NCBI GenBank assembly: GCA_947445035.1
Contig: CANFCK010000006.1
Coordinates: forward strand, 124,001-188,000
Direction: 5' to 3'
Length of the DNA stretch: 64,000 bases
Origin: Deltaproteobacteria bacterium
GTDB taxonomy: Bacteria > Myxococcota_A > UBA796 > SXON01
The notes beneath the pieces were generated by a model. The model saw only the letters and a program-made list of their open reading frames with translations, ran no database searches and was not told the DNA's origin. The translations under genes were made by a program, and so were the position numbers. Below, one piece after another: positions 50,871 to 60,201 of this stretch (position 1 is its first letter; each line of letters opens with the position of its first letter).

Positions 50871-52655
50871 TCAGCCTTCCCCGAACTTCTCGATGTAGCG
50901 GAAGATCGTACGTGGATCGACGTCGAGAATCCGCGCCGTCTGGGCCTTGTTCCACCCGTTCTGGTCCAGCGCCTTCTTGATGTACACCATCTTGAAATCC
51001 TCCTCGGCTTCGGCGAGGGTGCGAATGGCCTCGGCGCTTCCGACGCTGACCCCCAAGTCCTCAGGGACAAGCTGCTGTTTGTCGGTCATGATCACCGCTT
51101 TCTTGATGCGGTTTTCCAGCTCGCGGACATTTCCGGGCCACGCATAGGACTTCAGGAGATTCAGGGCGCCAGCCGAAAAGCCCCGGGCGCGAGCACCGTA
51201 TTGTTCGGCGTACTTCGTGAGGAGGCATTGGGCGAGCAGAAGGATGTCGTCGCCGCGCTCGCGCAAGGCGGGCAAGGGCACCGCGACCTCGTTGAGTCGG
51301 TAGAACAAGTCCTCCCGGAAGTTGCCGTTCTTGATCTCCTCGTCCAGGCGTTTGTTGGTCGCCGAGATCACCCGGATGTCGAGCGGTCGCGAGCGTATGT
51401 CGCCGACGCGTTCGATCGTGCGTTCCTGCAGGACACGCAGGAGCTTGACTTGCAAGGGCATCGGCATCTCACCGATCTCATCCAGGAACAGGGTGCCGCC
51501 ATCGGCGGCCTCGAAGCGGCCGACCTTGTCCGATACCGCGCCGGTGAACGCGCCCTTCTTGTAGCCGAAGAGCTCACTTTCGAGCAGGTGCTCGGGGATG
51601 GCGCCGCAGTTGATGCTCACAAACGCTTTGGCGGCACGCGGCGACAGGCGGTGCAGTTCCTTGGCGATGAGCTCCTTGCCGGTGCCGGTCTCGCCAAGAA
51701 CCAGCACACTCAGGTCGGATGGGCCCACCCGCTTGAGCACCCGGAAAACTTCCTTCATCGGGGCGGAGGCGCCAATGATGCCGCCTTGGCTGGTGTTGCG
51801 GAGCTGGCCGCGAAGGTTCTTGTTGGCGAGCATCAACTCGTCCAGCCGAATCGCGGCGTGGAGAATGACTGCCGCTTGCGACGCGAACACCTCCAGGAGC
51901 GCGAGATCTCCCTGCGCGAAGAGGTTCCGGACACTGTCGTTTCCGAGGTACAGCACCCCCAGCATTTCGTTTCGGTAGCTGAGCGGGACGCACATGACGC
52001 TGCTGAGCTTCAGCTCCATCACGCTGCGGGCGCTCGCGAACTCGGCGTCGCGCATCGCGTCTGACACGATGACAGACTTCTTTTCCCGAAGCACGCGGTC
52101 GACGATGCTGTCGCTGATTCGGCTCAGGTCGAGGGTTTCTTTCCCGACGTTGTGGCTGGAGGCCAGGTGGCGTTCCCCGTCGCGCAGGACGATGAGGAAG
52201 CCCTTTTCGGCGCCGGTGACCTCGACCACGCTGGAGAGCAGCGCGCCAAAGGTCCGTTCCAAACTGGGCTCGGCGGCGATTGCGCGGGAGAACTCCACGA
52301 GCTTCTTGAGCTGGGCAACTTCGCCCAGCGGAGCGTTCCCGCCGCTGCGCGATTCGGTCTTGACCTCCCCCTCCATCAGCATGATCGAAAAACGGCCGAA
52401 CCCGACCTCCTCGCCCACCCTCAGGTCGGTGCTGCGCGCGCGCTGGCCTTGAAAAAGGAAAGTGCTGGCCCGATCGATCACCGAAAGCGTGAAGTGGTTT
52501 CCTTTGCGCAGCAGGTTGGCGTGCGTGGGCGCGAGGACCGTGTCGTCAAGGACCACGTCGTTGCCCTCGGCGCGACCGATGAGCACCAGGGGCTTGCGCA
52601 AGGCCACGTCCTTGACTTCGTTGGAACGGGTGTCCTTCACGCGCAGAAATGCCAT
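50871..52655 (-). CDS. FHA-GAF-AAA sigma-54-dependent transcriptional activator
   Basis: The 594-residue protein contains an N-terminal FHA domain ([15 protein letters not shown]; the usual SxxH is APTH, so phosphothreonine contacts are partly lost) and a GAF domain at ~125-275. A complete AAA+ module has Walker A GETGTGKE, the sigma-54-contacting GAFTGA loop and Walker [14 protein letters not shown] Fis-type helix-turn-helix ends it ([23 protein letters not shown]). It activates RNA polymerase-sigma-54. It lies directly downstream of the kinase operon (20-bp gap), so the kinase may feed it. Confidence 0.93.
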   Translation of the reverse strand: MAFLRVKDTRSNEVKDVALRKPLVLIGRAEGNDVVLDDTVLAPTHANLLRKGNHFTLSVIDRASTFLFQGQRARSTDLRVGEEVGFGRFSIMLMEGEVKTESRSGGNAPLGEVAQLKKLVEFSRAIAAEPSLERTFGALLSSVVEVTGAEKGFLIVLRDGERHLASSHNVGKETLDLSRISDSIVDRVLREKKSVIVSDAMRDAEFASARSVMELKLSSVMCVPLSYRNEMLGVLYLGNDSVRNLFAQGDLALLEVFASQAAVILHAAIRLDELMLANKNLRGQLRNTSQGGIIGASAPMKEVFRVLKRVGPSDLSVLVLGETGTGKELIAKELHRLSPRAAKAFVSINCGAIPEHLLESELFGYKKGAFTGAVSDKVGRFEAADGGTLFLDEIGEMPMPLQVKLLRVLQERTIERVGDIRSRPLDIRVISATNKRLDEEIKNGNFREDLFYRLNEVAVPLPALRERGDDILLLAQCLLTKYAEQYGARARGFSAGALNLLKSYAWPGNVRELENRIKKAVIMTDKQQLVPEDLGVSVGSAEAIRTLAEAEEDFKMVYIKKALDQNGWNKAQTARILDVDPRTIFRYIEKFGEG

Positions 52656-52675
52656 GCGTCGGTCCTAACGTGTTC

Positions 52676-53407
52676 TCAGAACGTCCCGCTGATGCTGACG
52701 GCGCCGGGTGCCAGGGTGAGGCGAGCGGCGGGCGCCACCGACCCCCACCGCCCGAGCTCGATCGCTGGCGGGATGAGCAGACTCACGTAGAGCGCCCCCG
52801 CCGCCAGGTTCGTCGCGAGCTCAAGGTCACGCCACTCCACTTTCGCCGCGTCGTCGTCCGGCACGCCCTCGATGGCGCGGATCTGCTGGTACAACACGAG
52901 GCTGGTGACCAGGAGCGCGGCTTGTGTACCCGCGACGGCAAGGCCGGGACCGGGTTTGCCGTTGACGAAGTAGTAGAGGCCGCCCGGCGCGAGGGCCAGG
53001 TAGGGAAAGGGGCCCCGGACCGGCGGCGGCGGTTTGACCACGACGACGTCGAGGGGCTTGCGTGCCGGGCGCAGGCTGTCCAGGTAGCGGATCACCTCGT
53101 CGGGGTGCTCCAGCGGGCTCATCCGGTAGCCGGGGTCCTCGTCCAAAAGGGCGTTGAAGAAGGTGTCCGCGGCGCTCTTTCCCTGCTCGGAGTACGCGAT
53201 GTCGCCGAGGTAGGCCAAGGTTTCGAGTCGGACCGATGAGGGGAGATCGGGGCCGATGGCCAAAAGTGCCTGAAGCAGGCCGCGCGCTTCGGCCACGCGA
53301 CCCTCGGCGTACGCCCGTCGGGCATCGTCCAGTTTTTGCATCGGCTCGGGCTCTTGGGCGTGCGCTTGGAGCAACGACGCAACGAGCAGCAGCGTGGAGA
53401 GGAGCAC
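52676..53407 (-). CDS. Exported TPR-like protein with C-terminal membrane segments
   Basis: The 243-residue protein starts at GTG 53407, which gives a clean signal peptide (LLSTLLLVASLLQAHA); a TTG at 53443 is an alternative. The mature part has TPR-like helices (KLDDARRAYAEGRVAEARGLLQALLAIGP) and a segment DEDPGYRMSPLEHPDEVIRYLD often seen in myxobacterial TPR proteins. Two or three hydrophobic stretches follow (YLALAPGGLYYFVNG, LAVAGTQAALLVTSLVLYQ). Function unknown; fourth gene of the kinase operon. Confidence 0.65.
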   Translation of the reverse strand: MLLSTLLLVASLLQAHAQEPEPMQKLDDARRAYAEGRVAEARGLLQALLAIGPDLPSSVRLETLAYLGDIAYSEQGKSAADTFFNALLDEDPGYRMSPLEHPDEVIRYLDSLRPARKPLDVVVVKPPPPVRGPFPYLALAPGGLYYFVNGKPGPGLAVAGTQAALLVTSLVLYQQIRAIEGVPDDDAAKVEWRDLELATNLAAGALYVSLLIPPAIELGRWGSVAPAARLTLAPGAVSISGTF

Positions 53408-53459
53408 CGCGCCGAAGGTACGTCGGCCATCGTCGGGGGTCAACCAGTCGGATGGTCGC

Positions 53460-55001
53460 TCACTCGGCCGTGTCCCCGCCGTCCCCGGTGTCCTCTTCCC
53501 CGGTGTCGGCGTCGTCAGCGTCCGTTGCGGCCTCGACGTCGCGGACATCGACCCGTACCGTATAGGCGCCGTCGCCGTCGGTGACCGTGGTGCCAAGGAG
53601 CAGCCCCTGGACGTGATCGTAGACGTCGATCAACGCAAAGGGCACCGGGTCGCCGTCCAGGCTCGCGACCCCGCTCAGCACCGTGCCCGGCAAAAGGTCC
53701 AGGTCGGCCGTTTCATGGGCGCCGGCGTCGGTGAGGTCCACCGCGGTGTGGGCGTACGCGCCGGCGTCGGGGCTGGAAGGGACCGCCTGGAGGCGTAGTG
53801 TGGTGCGCGGGACGGCCAGCTCGTACGCGCCCTTCGAATCGCTGGTGGTGCTGTAGTTGTAGCCCCCCGCTCCCAACTCGGTCGCGGTGACCGTCGTACC
53901 GGCAAGCGGGCTGCCATTGGCGTCGAAGATGGTGCCCGCCAGGGTCGTCGGCGAAGAGAGGGCCAGCCGGCCGAGATATTCATCCGCTTCGACGACGTAG
54001 TCGCGCAGGACCCACGGCGTCAGCCCCGCCTGTCCAATCGCGGGCCACACCTCGATCGTCCAGGTGCCGGGGAGCATGTTGAGGACGACGTGGCCGTCGG
54101 AGTCGCCGGTCTTTTCAACCACCAGCGAGCCGGTTTCGAGCGCCGACGAGGTCGCACGGACCTGGGGAGTCCGCAGCTCGGCGCCATCGGCATCGGTGAA
54201 ATCGGCGTCGAGAGTGACGACGACCGAGCGCACGCCGACGTCGAGGTTGACCTCGGCGCCTTCGCCGTTCTCCACCGTGAACTCGGCGGCCACCACCGGG
54301 TAGGGCCGGGCGTCGGCGTCGGTCCCACCTTCGGTCTCGATCACGTAGCTGTAGCCCGGCTCCACGCGCGCCAGGTACCACCCTTGGTCGTCGGTGGTGA
54401 AGGTCGAGGATCGTGCGTCCACATCGGCGCGCCGGATGTGCAACCTCGCTTTCGCGAGGCGATTGCCCTCGGCATCGGTGACGCGGCCGTAGACGGGTGC
54501 GCCCATCGCGATCACCGAGTTCAGTTGCAGGCCCTGATCGATGAGCAGCTCGCCGAAATAGGCCAGCGGGCTCATCGTCGGGTCGGCGGGAATGAGCTCG
54601 AGCGCGTAGGGCTGGCTTCCCGGAAGCGAGAAGGAGAATGCACCGTCGGCGCCTGTCTGTGCGGCGCCGCCTTGCAAAAGCCCATCCCGACGTGCCCGTA
54701 CGAGGCCATCCAGGGGACGCACGCCGGACGCGACGGCGAACCCCTGCATGATCTCCGCCGTCAGCGTCCCCGAAACCACGACGGTGCCGTGCAGCTCGTG
54801 GAAGACGTCCACCCCTTCATACCAACCGGGGCTGAGCAGAAAACTCTGTGGCAAAAGCGCAAGGTCGTCGGCGCTGGGCCGGGTGTCTACCCGGAGGGTC
54901 CCGGGGGCGATGCCATCCTCCGCGGTGGCCCGGCGGTCGGCCTCCAAGTCATTCTCGGCGCCACACGCCACGAGCAAGCTGGCGAAGAAAAAGGGGATCA
55001 C
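53460..55001 (-). CDS. Lipoprotein with carboxypeptidase-regulatory-like repeats
   Basis: The 513-residue protein has a lipoprotein signal FFFASLLVACG. Several Ig-like/carboxypeptidase-regulatory modules follow, each with GxVTDxxGxxLxxAxVxI and GxYxxxVxPG patterns. Examples are GRVTDAEGNRLAKARLHIRR, DDQGWYLARVEPGYSYVI, GTIFDANGSPLAGTTVTAT and DSKGAYELAVPRT. The C-terminus is an Asp/Thr/Gly-rich tail. It probably acts as an outer-membrane structural or binding protein. It overlaps the upstream gene by 4 bp. Confidence 0.7.
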   Translation of the reverse strand: MIPFFFASLLVACGAENDLEADRRATAEDGIAPGTLRVDTRPSADDLALLPQSFLLSPGWYEGVDVFHELHGTVVVSGTLTAEIMQGFAVASGVRPLDGLVRARRDGLLQGGAAQTGADGAFSFSLPGSQPYALELIPADPTMSPLAYFGELLIDQGLQLNSVIAMGAPVYGRVTDAEGNRLAKARLHIRRADVDARSSTFTTDDQGWYLARVEPGYSYVIETEGGTDADARPYPVVAAEFTVENGEGAEVNLDVGVRSVVVTLDADFTDADGAELRTPQVRATSSALETGSLVVEKTGDSDGHVVLNMLPGTWTIEVWPAIGQAGLTPWVLRDYVVEADEYLGRLALSSPTTLAGTIFDANGSPLAGTTVTATELGAGGYNYSTTSDSKGAYELAVPRTTLRLQAVPSSPDAGAYAHTAVDLTDAGAHETADLDLLPGTVLSGVASLDGDPVPFALIDVYDHVQGLLLGTTVTDGDGAYTVRVDVRDVEAATDADDADTGEEDTGDGGDTAE

Positions 55002-55477
55002 AGGACCTCCACGGGCCAGGAAATCTCGAGGCTCCCGCCATCGGGGTCGATGATCTCGACGCGCAGCCGCTCGCCGTCGTCATCCGCATCGTACGGCAGC
55101 ACCACGGTGTCGCGCCAGTACACGTTGATATTCCCGTCCTCGTCCTCGACCGCGTGCCGCTGCGGTTCGTCGACCAAGAGCGCGCTGCCGAGCTGCCAGA
55201 TGAACAGCAGCGTGCCGTCGGCGTCGGGATCGCTGGCGTAAACCCAGGCCACCAGGCCGGCGCTGTCGATGGTGATCAGTTCGCCCGGCTCATAGCCCTT
55301 GCCTTCGAGCACCGGCGGTTCGTTCTCGATGATGAGCGGGATGGACCAGGTCACGAAACAGCCAAGGTTGCCGAGGATGATGCAACCGCCGTGCCAGGCG
55401 AGGATTCCCCAGGCGACAAGCCGATTGTGGGACGAGCCAGCGGGAAGCCGACGCCCAGAGCGCGACGTCGGTGTCAC
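54998..55477 (-). CDS. Hypothetical small exported or membrane protein
   Basis: The 159-residue protein starts at GTG 55477 overlapping the kinase stop (GTGA). A hydrophobic N-terminal region (LVAWGILAWHGGCIILGNLGCF) could be a membrane anchor or an imperfect lipoprotein signal at the second Cys. The remainder is an acidic Ig-like domain (DPDADGTLLFIWQLGSALLVDE, DGERLRVEIIDPDGGSLEI). No family recognised. Confidence 0.55.
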   Translation of the reverse strand: MTPTSRSGRRLPAGSSHNRLVAWGILAWHGGCIILGNLGCFVTWSIPLIIENEPPVLEGKGYEPGELITIDSAGLVAWVYASDPDADGTLLFIWQLGSALLVDEPQRHAVEDEDGNINVYWRDTVVLPYDADDDGERLRVEIIDPDGGSLEISWPVEVL

Positions 55478-57339
55478 AGGAACATCCCGTCCGGGAGGGT
55501 CTCCGGGACGATCGTCTCGGTGCCCGCACCCTGGGGCTTGATGGGGGCGGTGAACTGCATCTTCGGGCCGCAGTCGAAGCTCGCTTCGGTGGCGGCCTCG
55601 GCAGGGCAGTTGAAGCGGCCGTTGATGTTGGCGACGGTGCCGTACCGCGTTGTGCCCACAGTGAGCTCGCAGGTCTTGGGGATGCGAGCGTTGACGATGC
55701 AGATCGGTGCGCGGCTCACCATCTGGACTTCGATGCGGCGGACCTCGCCCTCGGTGACCGTGAACTCCTCTACGAAGGGCTCCGCAGCGTCGTTGCGGAG
55801 CTCTAGCCGGTGGCGGCCGGCGGCCACGCTGATGGGGTTTTTCTCGTTCCCGATCCAGTCCGCACTGGGGCCCTTGTGGAAGGCGCCCTTGTGGACGTCG
55901 TCAACGTAAATGTCGACCGAGTACCCACCGGCATTCTTCCACTTGAGAATCACGCTTGCGGGCTGCGCCATCGGCACGGACGTGGTGGCGACAAGACCCG
56001 GCAGTCGCGGGACGGTTCGGTCCGGCTGCACGCGGGCGGTGAGCCCGGGGAGAGTGGCCGGTGGCGTCGGGGGAATCGGCGCGGGAAGCGGGTCGGCGTC
56101 CACCGGCGTCGCGGCCGGAACGGGCTTCTCCAGGCGTGGGTTGGGGAGCGCTGGCCCGGTCGCCAAAACGGCGACCGGGGCGATGACGACCTGCGGTTCC
56201 CGGGGGTAGAAGCCCCAGACCAGAAGCCCCGCGGCCAGGAGCGCCAGCCCGGAGACCAGGCCCAGGACGCCAACGCGCGGTCGCCGGCGTACGGGCGCGT
56301 GCAGCGCCTGGATGAGCGCAAGGACCTCAGCGTGCTCTTCGTCGATGGCCAGGAGCCGATTGAAAAGTTGGAGCGCCCCGACCGTGTCGCCGCTTTCGAG
56401 ATGGGCTTTCCCTCGCGCGAGCAGGTCCGTGCGCAAGTGCGCTTCCAGCTCGGATTCGACCTCCTTGGGGTTGACCAACCAGGCGCGCAGGTTGATGCGC
56501 GGATGGGTTGGAGTAAGCCCCGACTCGACCAGCACGTTGGTCAACGCGGTCACGACGCACGCGGCGTCGGCGTACCGATCCTCAGTGCGCGTCTGCAAGA
56601 GTCGATCGATGACCGCGGCCAGGGCCGGTGCCGCCTGCGGTCGAAGCTCCAGGACTTCCGCTCGCTGGTTGTCGATGATGTTGCGCAAGATGATCGAGGC
56701 GTTGGTGCCCGAGAAAGGCACGGCGGCGGTGACGCAGTGGAAAAGCAGCGTTCCGAGCGAGAAGAGGTCGCTGCGGCCGTCGAGTGTCTCGTCCATGGCC
56801 TGTTGCGGGCTCATGTAGGCGGGCGAGCCCAAAAGTGAGCCGTCGAGGGTGATCTGGCCTTCGTCCAGCACCCGGGCCACGCCGAAGTCCATCAGCTTGA
56901 CCACGCCGTCGCGACGGACCATCACGTTTTCGGGTTTGATGTCGCGATGGATGATCCCCGCGGTGTGGGCGAACGACAGCGCACTGGCCAGCTCGATTCC
57001 CAGCGCGGCGACGATCTCGGAGGGCAGCGCGCCGCCATCGTCGATGAGCTTCAAGAGCGTGCACCCGTCGACAAGCTCGGTCACGATGTAGCATTCTTCG
57101 GCGTTTTGGCCGCTGTAGTCGATGATCGAGACGATGTTTTCGTGGCTGAGGCGACCGACAGCGCGGGCTTCGCGATTGAAACGCTCGCGGTACCGAGTGG
57201 ATGCGCTGAGGTGCGGGTGGAGCACCTTGATCGCGACGTCTTTGCCAATGGCAACGTGACGCCCGCGGTACACCGTGGCCGTTGCCCCCTCGCCGAGCTT
57301 CTGGAGGACCTCGTATTTGTCGATCACGCTGCCGGTCAC
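55474..57339 (-). CDS. Eukaryotic-type Ser/Thr protein kinase with membrane anchor
   Basis: In the 621-residue protein the kinase domain spans ~8-265: KLGEGATATVYRGRH, ATP-binding Lys in DVAIKVLHPH, catalytic loop IIHRDIKPENVM, DFGVARV and the SPAYMSPQQA P+1 loop. A juxtamembrane helical region with TPR-like ALQLFNRLLAIDEEH precedes one membrane helix (~355-375, VLGLVSGLALLAAGLLVWGF). The extracytoplasmic part has a Pro-rich stretch and a PEGA-like domain (VDIYVDDVHKGAFHKGPSADWIG, AGRHRLELRN). It heads the operon that ends with the FHA activator. Confidence 0.92.
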   Translation of the reverse strand: MTGSVIDKYEVLQKLGEGATATVYRGRHVAIGKDVAIKVLHPHLSASTRYRERFNREARAVGRLSHENIVSIIDYSGQNAEECYIVTELVDGCTLLKLIDDGGALPSEIVAALGIELASALSFAHTAGIIHRDIKPENVMVRRDGVVKLMDFGVARVLDEGQITLDGSLLGSPAYMSPQQAMDETLDGRSDLFSLGTLLFHCVTAAVPFSGTNASIILRNIIDNQRAEVLELRPQAAPALAAVIDRLLQTRTEDRYADAACVVTALTNVLVESGLTPTHPRINLRAWLVNPKEVESELEAHLRTDLLARGKAHLESGDTVGALQLFNRLLAIDEEHAEVLALIQALHAPVRRRPRVGVLGLVSGLALLAAGLLVWGFYPREPQVVIAPVAVLATGPALPNPRLEKPVPAATPVDADPLPAPIPPTPPATLPGLTARVQPDRTVPRLPGLVATTSVPMAQPASVILKWKNAGGYSVDIYVDDVHKGAFHKGPSADWIGNEKNPISVAAGRHRLELRNDAAEPFVEEFTVTEGEVRRIEVQMVSRAPICIVNARIPKTCELTVGTTRYGTVANINGRFNCPAEAATEASFDCGPKMQFTAPIKPQGAGTETIVPETLPDGMFL

Positions 57340-57354
57340 CGGGCGCCCCGCGCC

Positions 57355-57360
57355 ACTATA
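57355..57360 (-). promoter_or_regulatory. Candidate -10 element for the Ser/Thr kinase operon
   Basis: On the minus strand TATAGT overlaps the ppsR stop codon and lies 15 bp before the kinase GTG (57339). No clear -35 is seen. It would allow the kinase operon to be transcribed separately from ppsR. Confidence 0.4.
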
Positions 57361-58213
57361 GCTGGCCGACTTCGCGACGGTCGTTGATCACGCCTTCGCC
57401 GGCGAGATGGGACAGGATGAGCTGTGCTGTCTCTTCGACGGCGCGCCGGGTGACGTTGATGACCGGCCACTGGCGGTTACGACGAAAAAGCTGTTCGGCG
57501 TACTCAAGCTCAGCCAGGATGTAGTCGAGGTCCCCATACGTCGAGGCCTCGCGTAGCCGCATGGTCTTGAGCCGCTGCCGACGAATCTGTTGCAGCGACT
57601 CGGGGTCGATCGTCAGCGCGAAGACCCGCTTGGGATCGAGCTCCCAGAGCTCTTTCGGCGGTTGGTGATCGAGCACGATCGGGACGTTGGCGACCTTGTA
57701 GCCCTTGTAGGCCAGAAATACTGACAGCGGCGTTTTGCTGGTCCGCGAGACGCCGGTCAGCACGATGTCCGCCTGCGGCAGCATGCGGGGATCCTTGCCG
57801 TCGTCGAGCTTGACCGTGAACTCGACCGCCTCGATCCGCCGGAAATACTCGGCATCGGTCCGGTGCAACAAACCCGGCATGGACTGTGGCGCCTCACCCA
57901 ACCAGCCGGACAGTCCGGTGATGAGGCTGCCGATGACGTCGATCTGAAGGATGCGGAACGCCTTGCTGAGCTCGTGAGCAAACTCACGCTGATCGGCGCT
58001 GACCAGCGAGGTGACGACGAACGCCCCTTGGATTGCGGCCTGTTTGAGGATGCGTTCGAGCGTGGCCCGGTCGCTGACGTTGGAGAAGACCTGGACTTGG
58101 TTCTTGGCCGTTTCGAACTGGCGGAGCGCGGCACGGGCCACCCGGGTGGCGGTGTCCCCCGTGGAGTCACTGATCACGAAGATCGGCCGCGCGCCTGGGT
58201 CGACAGACTCCAT
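57356..58213 (-). CDS. ppsR: Bifunctional PEP synthase/PPDK regulatory kinase-phosphorylase (DUF299)
   Basis: The 285-residue protein has the DUF299 features: FVISDSTGDTATRVARAALRQFE at the N-terminus, TDAEYFRRIEAVEFTVKLDDG in the centre, the P-loop LTGVSRTSKTPLSVFLAYKG, and C-terminal ASTYGDLDYILAELEYAEQLFRRN with WPVINVTRRAVEE. These proteins phosphorylate and dephosphorylate pyruvate phosphate dikinase or PEP synthase using ADP and phosphate. Neither target gene is in the window. Confidence 0.93.
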   Translation of the reverse strand: MESVDPGARPIFVISDSTGDTATRVARAALRQFETAKNQVQVFSNVSDRATLERILKQAAIQGAFVVTSLVSADQREFAHELSKAFRILQIDVIGSLITGLSGWLGEAPQSMPGLLHRTDAEYFRRIEAVEFTVKLDDGKDPRMLPQADIVLTGVSRTSKTPLSVFLAYKGYKVANVPIVLDHQPPKELWELDPKRVFALTIDPESLQQIRRQRLKTMRLREASTYGDLDYILAELEYAEQLFRRNRQWPVINVTRRAVEETAQLILSHLAGEGVINDRREVGQL

Positions 58214-58241
58214 GTCGTTGGCCTAACGCACCCGGATACGG

Positions 58242-59258
58242 GTGCGCATGCGCATCCTCGATCTGAGCCGGTTGTTGCCCGGGCCGTTCGCGACCCTGTG
58301 CCTGCAAGGGGTCGGGGCGACGGTGCTCAAGGTGGAGGAGCCCGGCGGCGGAGACTACCTGCGCCACATCCCGCCGATGGTGACGGTGAACGGCGAGCCC
58401 GTGGGCGCCTGGTTCGCAGCGCTCAACCGTGGCAAACGCAGTGTCGCGCTGGACCTGCGGACCGAGGGTGGGCGGACGAGGCTCCTCACGTTGTGCGAAG
58501 GGGCGGACGCGCTGGTGGAGAGCTTTCGGCCCGGCGTCATGGCCCGCCTGGGGCTGGATCCCCGGGAGCTTGTTGAGCGCTTTCCAACGTTGGTGGTGGC
58601 CTCGCTGACCGGCTGGGGGCAAACGGGACCGATGGCGGCACTTCCTGGGCATGACCTGGGTTTTTTGGCGTTGGCCGGGATCTTCGGGGGAGGGGAGCCG
58701 ACGGTGCCGCGGATGCAGTGGGGGGACCTCGCCGGCGGCGGCCTCGTGGCCGCGCTCCGAATCCTGGCGGCGGTGCACGCGGGGCGGGGTGGCTGGTTGG
58801 ACATTGCGATGCTCGATGGCCTGGTTGGCCTGCAGCAGACGCAGTTTGCCACCCTCGCCGCCGGCGGCGCGCCCGATGAGCTTTTGACGGGGGGATCGCC
58901 GGTGTACGGCGTATATCGGTGCGCGGACGGCGGATTCGTCACGGTCGCGGCCTTGGAGCCCCGCTTTCTGGAGCCCCTGGCTCGCGCCGCCGCCGGGGAC
59001 CTGTCGCGGGAGGCGTTGGCGCGATTGTTTGCGTCCCGTTCTCGTAAAGCCTGGCTCCAAGAGCTGGGCGATGCCTGTGTCGTACCGGTGCTGAGGCCTG
59101 CGGAGGTCGCCGTCGATTCCCAGGTCGCGACACGAGGCTTGTTCACCCCCGAGGGGTTCGTTCACCCGCCGACCGGTCCGGTGTGGGGTGCCGTTCCTGG
59201 GCTGGGCGAACATAGCGTTGACGAATGGGGACCCCTGACCGAGCCGGTTCCGGGGTAG
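58242..59258 (+). CDS. CaiB/BaiF-type (class III) CoA-transferase / alpha-methylacyl-CoA racemase-like
   Basis: The 338-residue protein has the family blocks LDLSRLLPGPFATLCLQ, GATVLKVEEPGGGDYLRH, LNRGKRSVALDLRTEGG, DALVESFRPGVMARLGLD, LVVASLTGWGQTGP and QWGDLAGGGLVAALRILAAV. It ends with GLFTPEGFVHPPTGPVWG. It is a little shorter than the common 360-400 residues. A GTG (58242) or the ATG two codons later may be the start. CoA donor and acceptor are unknown. Confidence 0.88.
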   Translation: MRMRILDLSRLLPGPFATLCLQGVGATVLKVEEPGGGDYLRHIPPMVTVNGEPVGAWFAALNRGKRSVALDLRTEGGRTRLLTLCEGADALVESFRPGVMARLGLDPRELVERFPTLVVASLTGWGQTGPMAALPGHDLGFLALAGIFGGGEPTVPRMQWGDLAGGGLVAALRILAAVHAGRGGWLDIAMLDGLVGLQQTQFATLAAGGAPDELLTGGSPVYGVYRCADGGFVTVAALEPRFLEPLARAAAGDLSREALARLFASRSRKAWLQELGDACVVPVLRPAEVAVDSQVATRGLFTPEGFVHPPTGPVWGAVPGLGEHSVDEWGPLTEPVPG

Positions 59259-59283
59259 GGCCGCGCCCAAGCCAGGACCGCTC

Positions 59284-59904
59284 ATGAACGTCGCCGACGC
59301 CCTCCGGAACCGCCTCTCCCACGCGAGCCTCGACGGCGTCGCGACGATGGACCTCGCCGAAGTTCACGAGTTGGTCCGGCTTGCGCAACAAGCGCCATCG
59401 AGCTTCAACATCCAGTTCACCCGCTACATCGCGGTGACGGACCCCGAGCTGAAGACGCGGCTGCGCGAGGTCTCGATCAATCAGGCGAAGATCACCGGTG
59501 CCGCCACGGTTTTCGTGCTCCTCGGCGATCTGGAGGCGCACGTGCCCTACGCCGAGCGGATGCGCGGCGCGGCCGCCGCGGGCCACGTCCCCCAGGCCAC
59601 GGCGGACTACCTCGTCAACGCGGCCACCCAGTCCTACTCGGTGCCGGCCAGGGCTCGCGAAGAATCGGCGCGCTCCGTCGGGCTCTCGGGCATGGCGCTG
59701 ATGTTGGCTGCCGAAGAGCGCGGCTGGGCCTCCTGCCCGATGATCGGCTTCGACCCCAACGCCTACCGCACCATCCTCGGCTACGACGAGCGCTACGTCG
59801 CCCTGATGGTCGTCGCGGTCGGCAAGCCCGGCGCCGCCGCTGGCGCTCGGAAGCCGCGGCTCCCTGTCGAGGCCGTTTTGCGGGTCAACGGAGGCGGATT
59901 TTAG
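59284..59904 (+). CDS. Nitroreductase-family flavoprotein
   Basis: The 206-residue protein has the FMN-contacting N-terminal LVRLAQQAPSSFNIQFTRYI (S-x-x-N/Q-x-Q pattern), the dimer helix region ARSVGLSGMALMLAAEERGWASCPMIGFDPNAYR and the C-terminal VALMVVAVGKPG. It is probably an NAD(P)H-dependent FMN oxidoreductase. It lies 25 bp after the CoA-transferase gene in the same direction. Confidence 0.85.
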   Translation: MNVADALRNRLSHASLDGVATMDLAEVHELVRLAQQAPSSFNIQFTRYIAVTDPELKTRLREVSINQAKITGAATVFVLLGDLEAHVPYAERMRGAAAAGHVPQATADYLVNAATQSYSVPARAREESARSVGLSGMALMLAAEERGWASCPMIGFDPNAYRTILGYDERYVALMVVAVGKPGAAAGARKPRLPVEAVLRVNGGGF

Positions 59905-59972
59905 CACCACGCGGACTGTGAGTTGCGCTCCTGCGGCCAAGCGGTGTCCACACCGGCAGCCCAGGAGCCCCG

Positions 59973-60189
59973 ATGTTCGTCCTCTACGCCAGCCTCGCTT
60001 TCGCCGACACCGTCACCCTCGACAACGGCACCCTGCTTGCCGCGGACCTTGCTGGCTACGAGCTCGATGGCGACTGCCAGATGACGATGACGGAGGGCGA
60101 GCTGAAAGGCGGCATCCGGCGCGGAGTACGAAGACGACGCCGCTGAGCCGGTCCTGCCGCCGGTCGGCGGGCGCCGCATCGAGTTCTGA
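59973..60189 (+). pseudogene. Small secreted-protein gene, probably frameshifted
   Basis: An ATG at 59973 opens LYASLAFADTVTLDNGTLL and YELDGDCQMTMTEGELKGG, a signal peptide plus a small beta domain with high third-position GC. The frame then degenerates into Arg codons and stops at 60144-60146. From about 60110 a second frame continues naturally as SGAEYEDDAAEPVLPPVGG and ends at 60187-60189. A single indel would join them into a ~70-residue protein. Alternatively, the short 57-residue frame is the product. No family is recognised. Confidence 0.45.
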
Positions 60190-60201
60190 GCGTCCGGGGC
60201 C

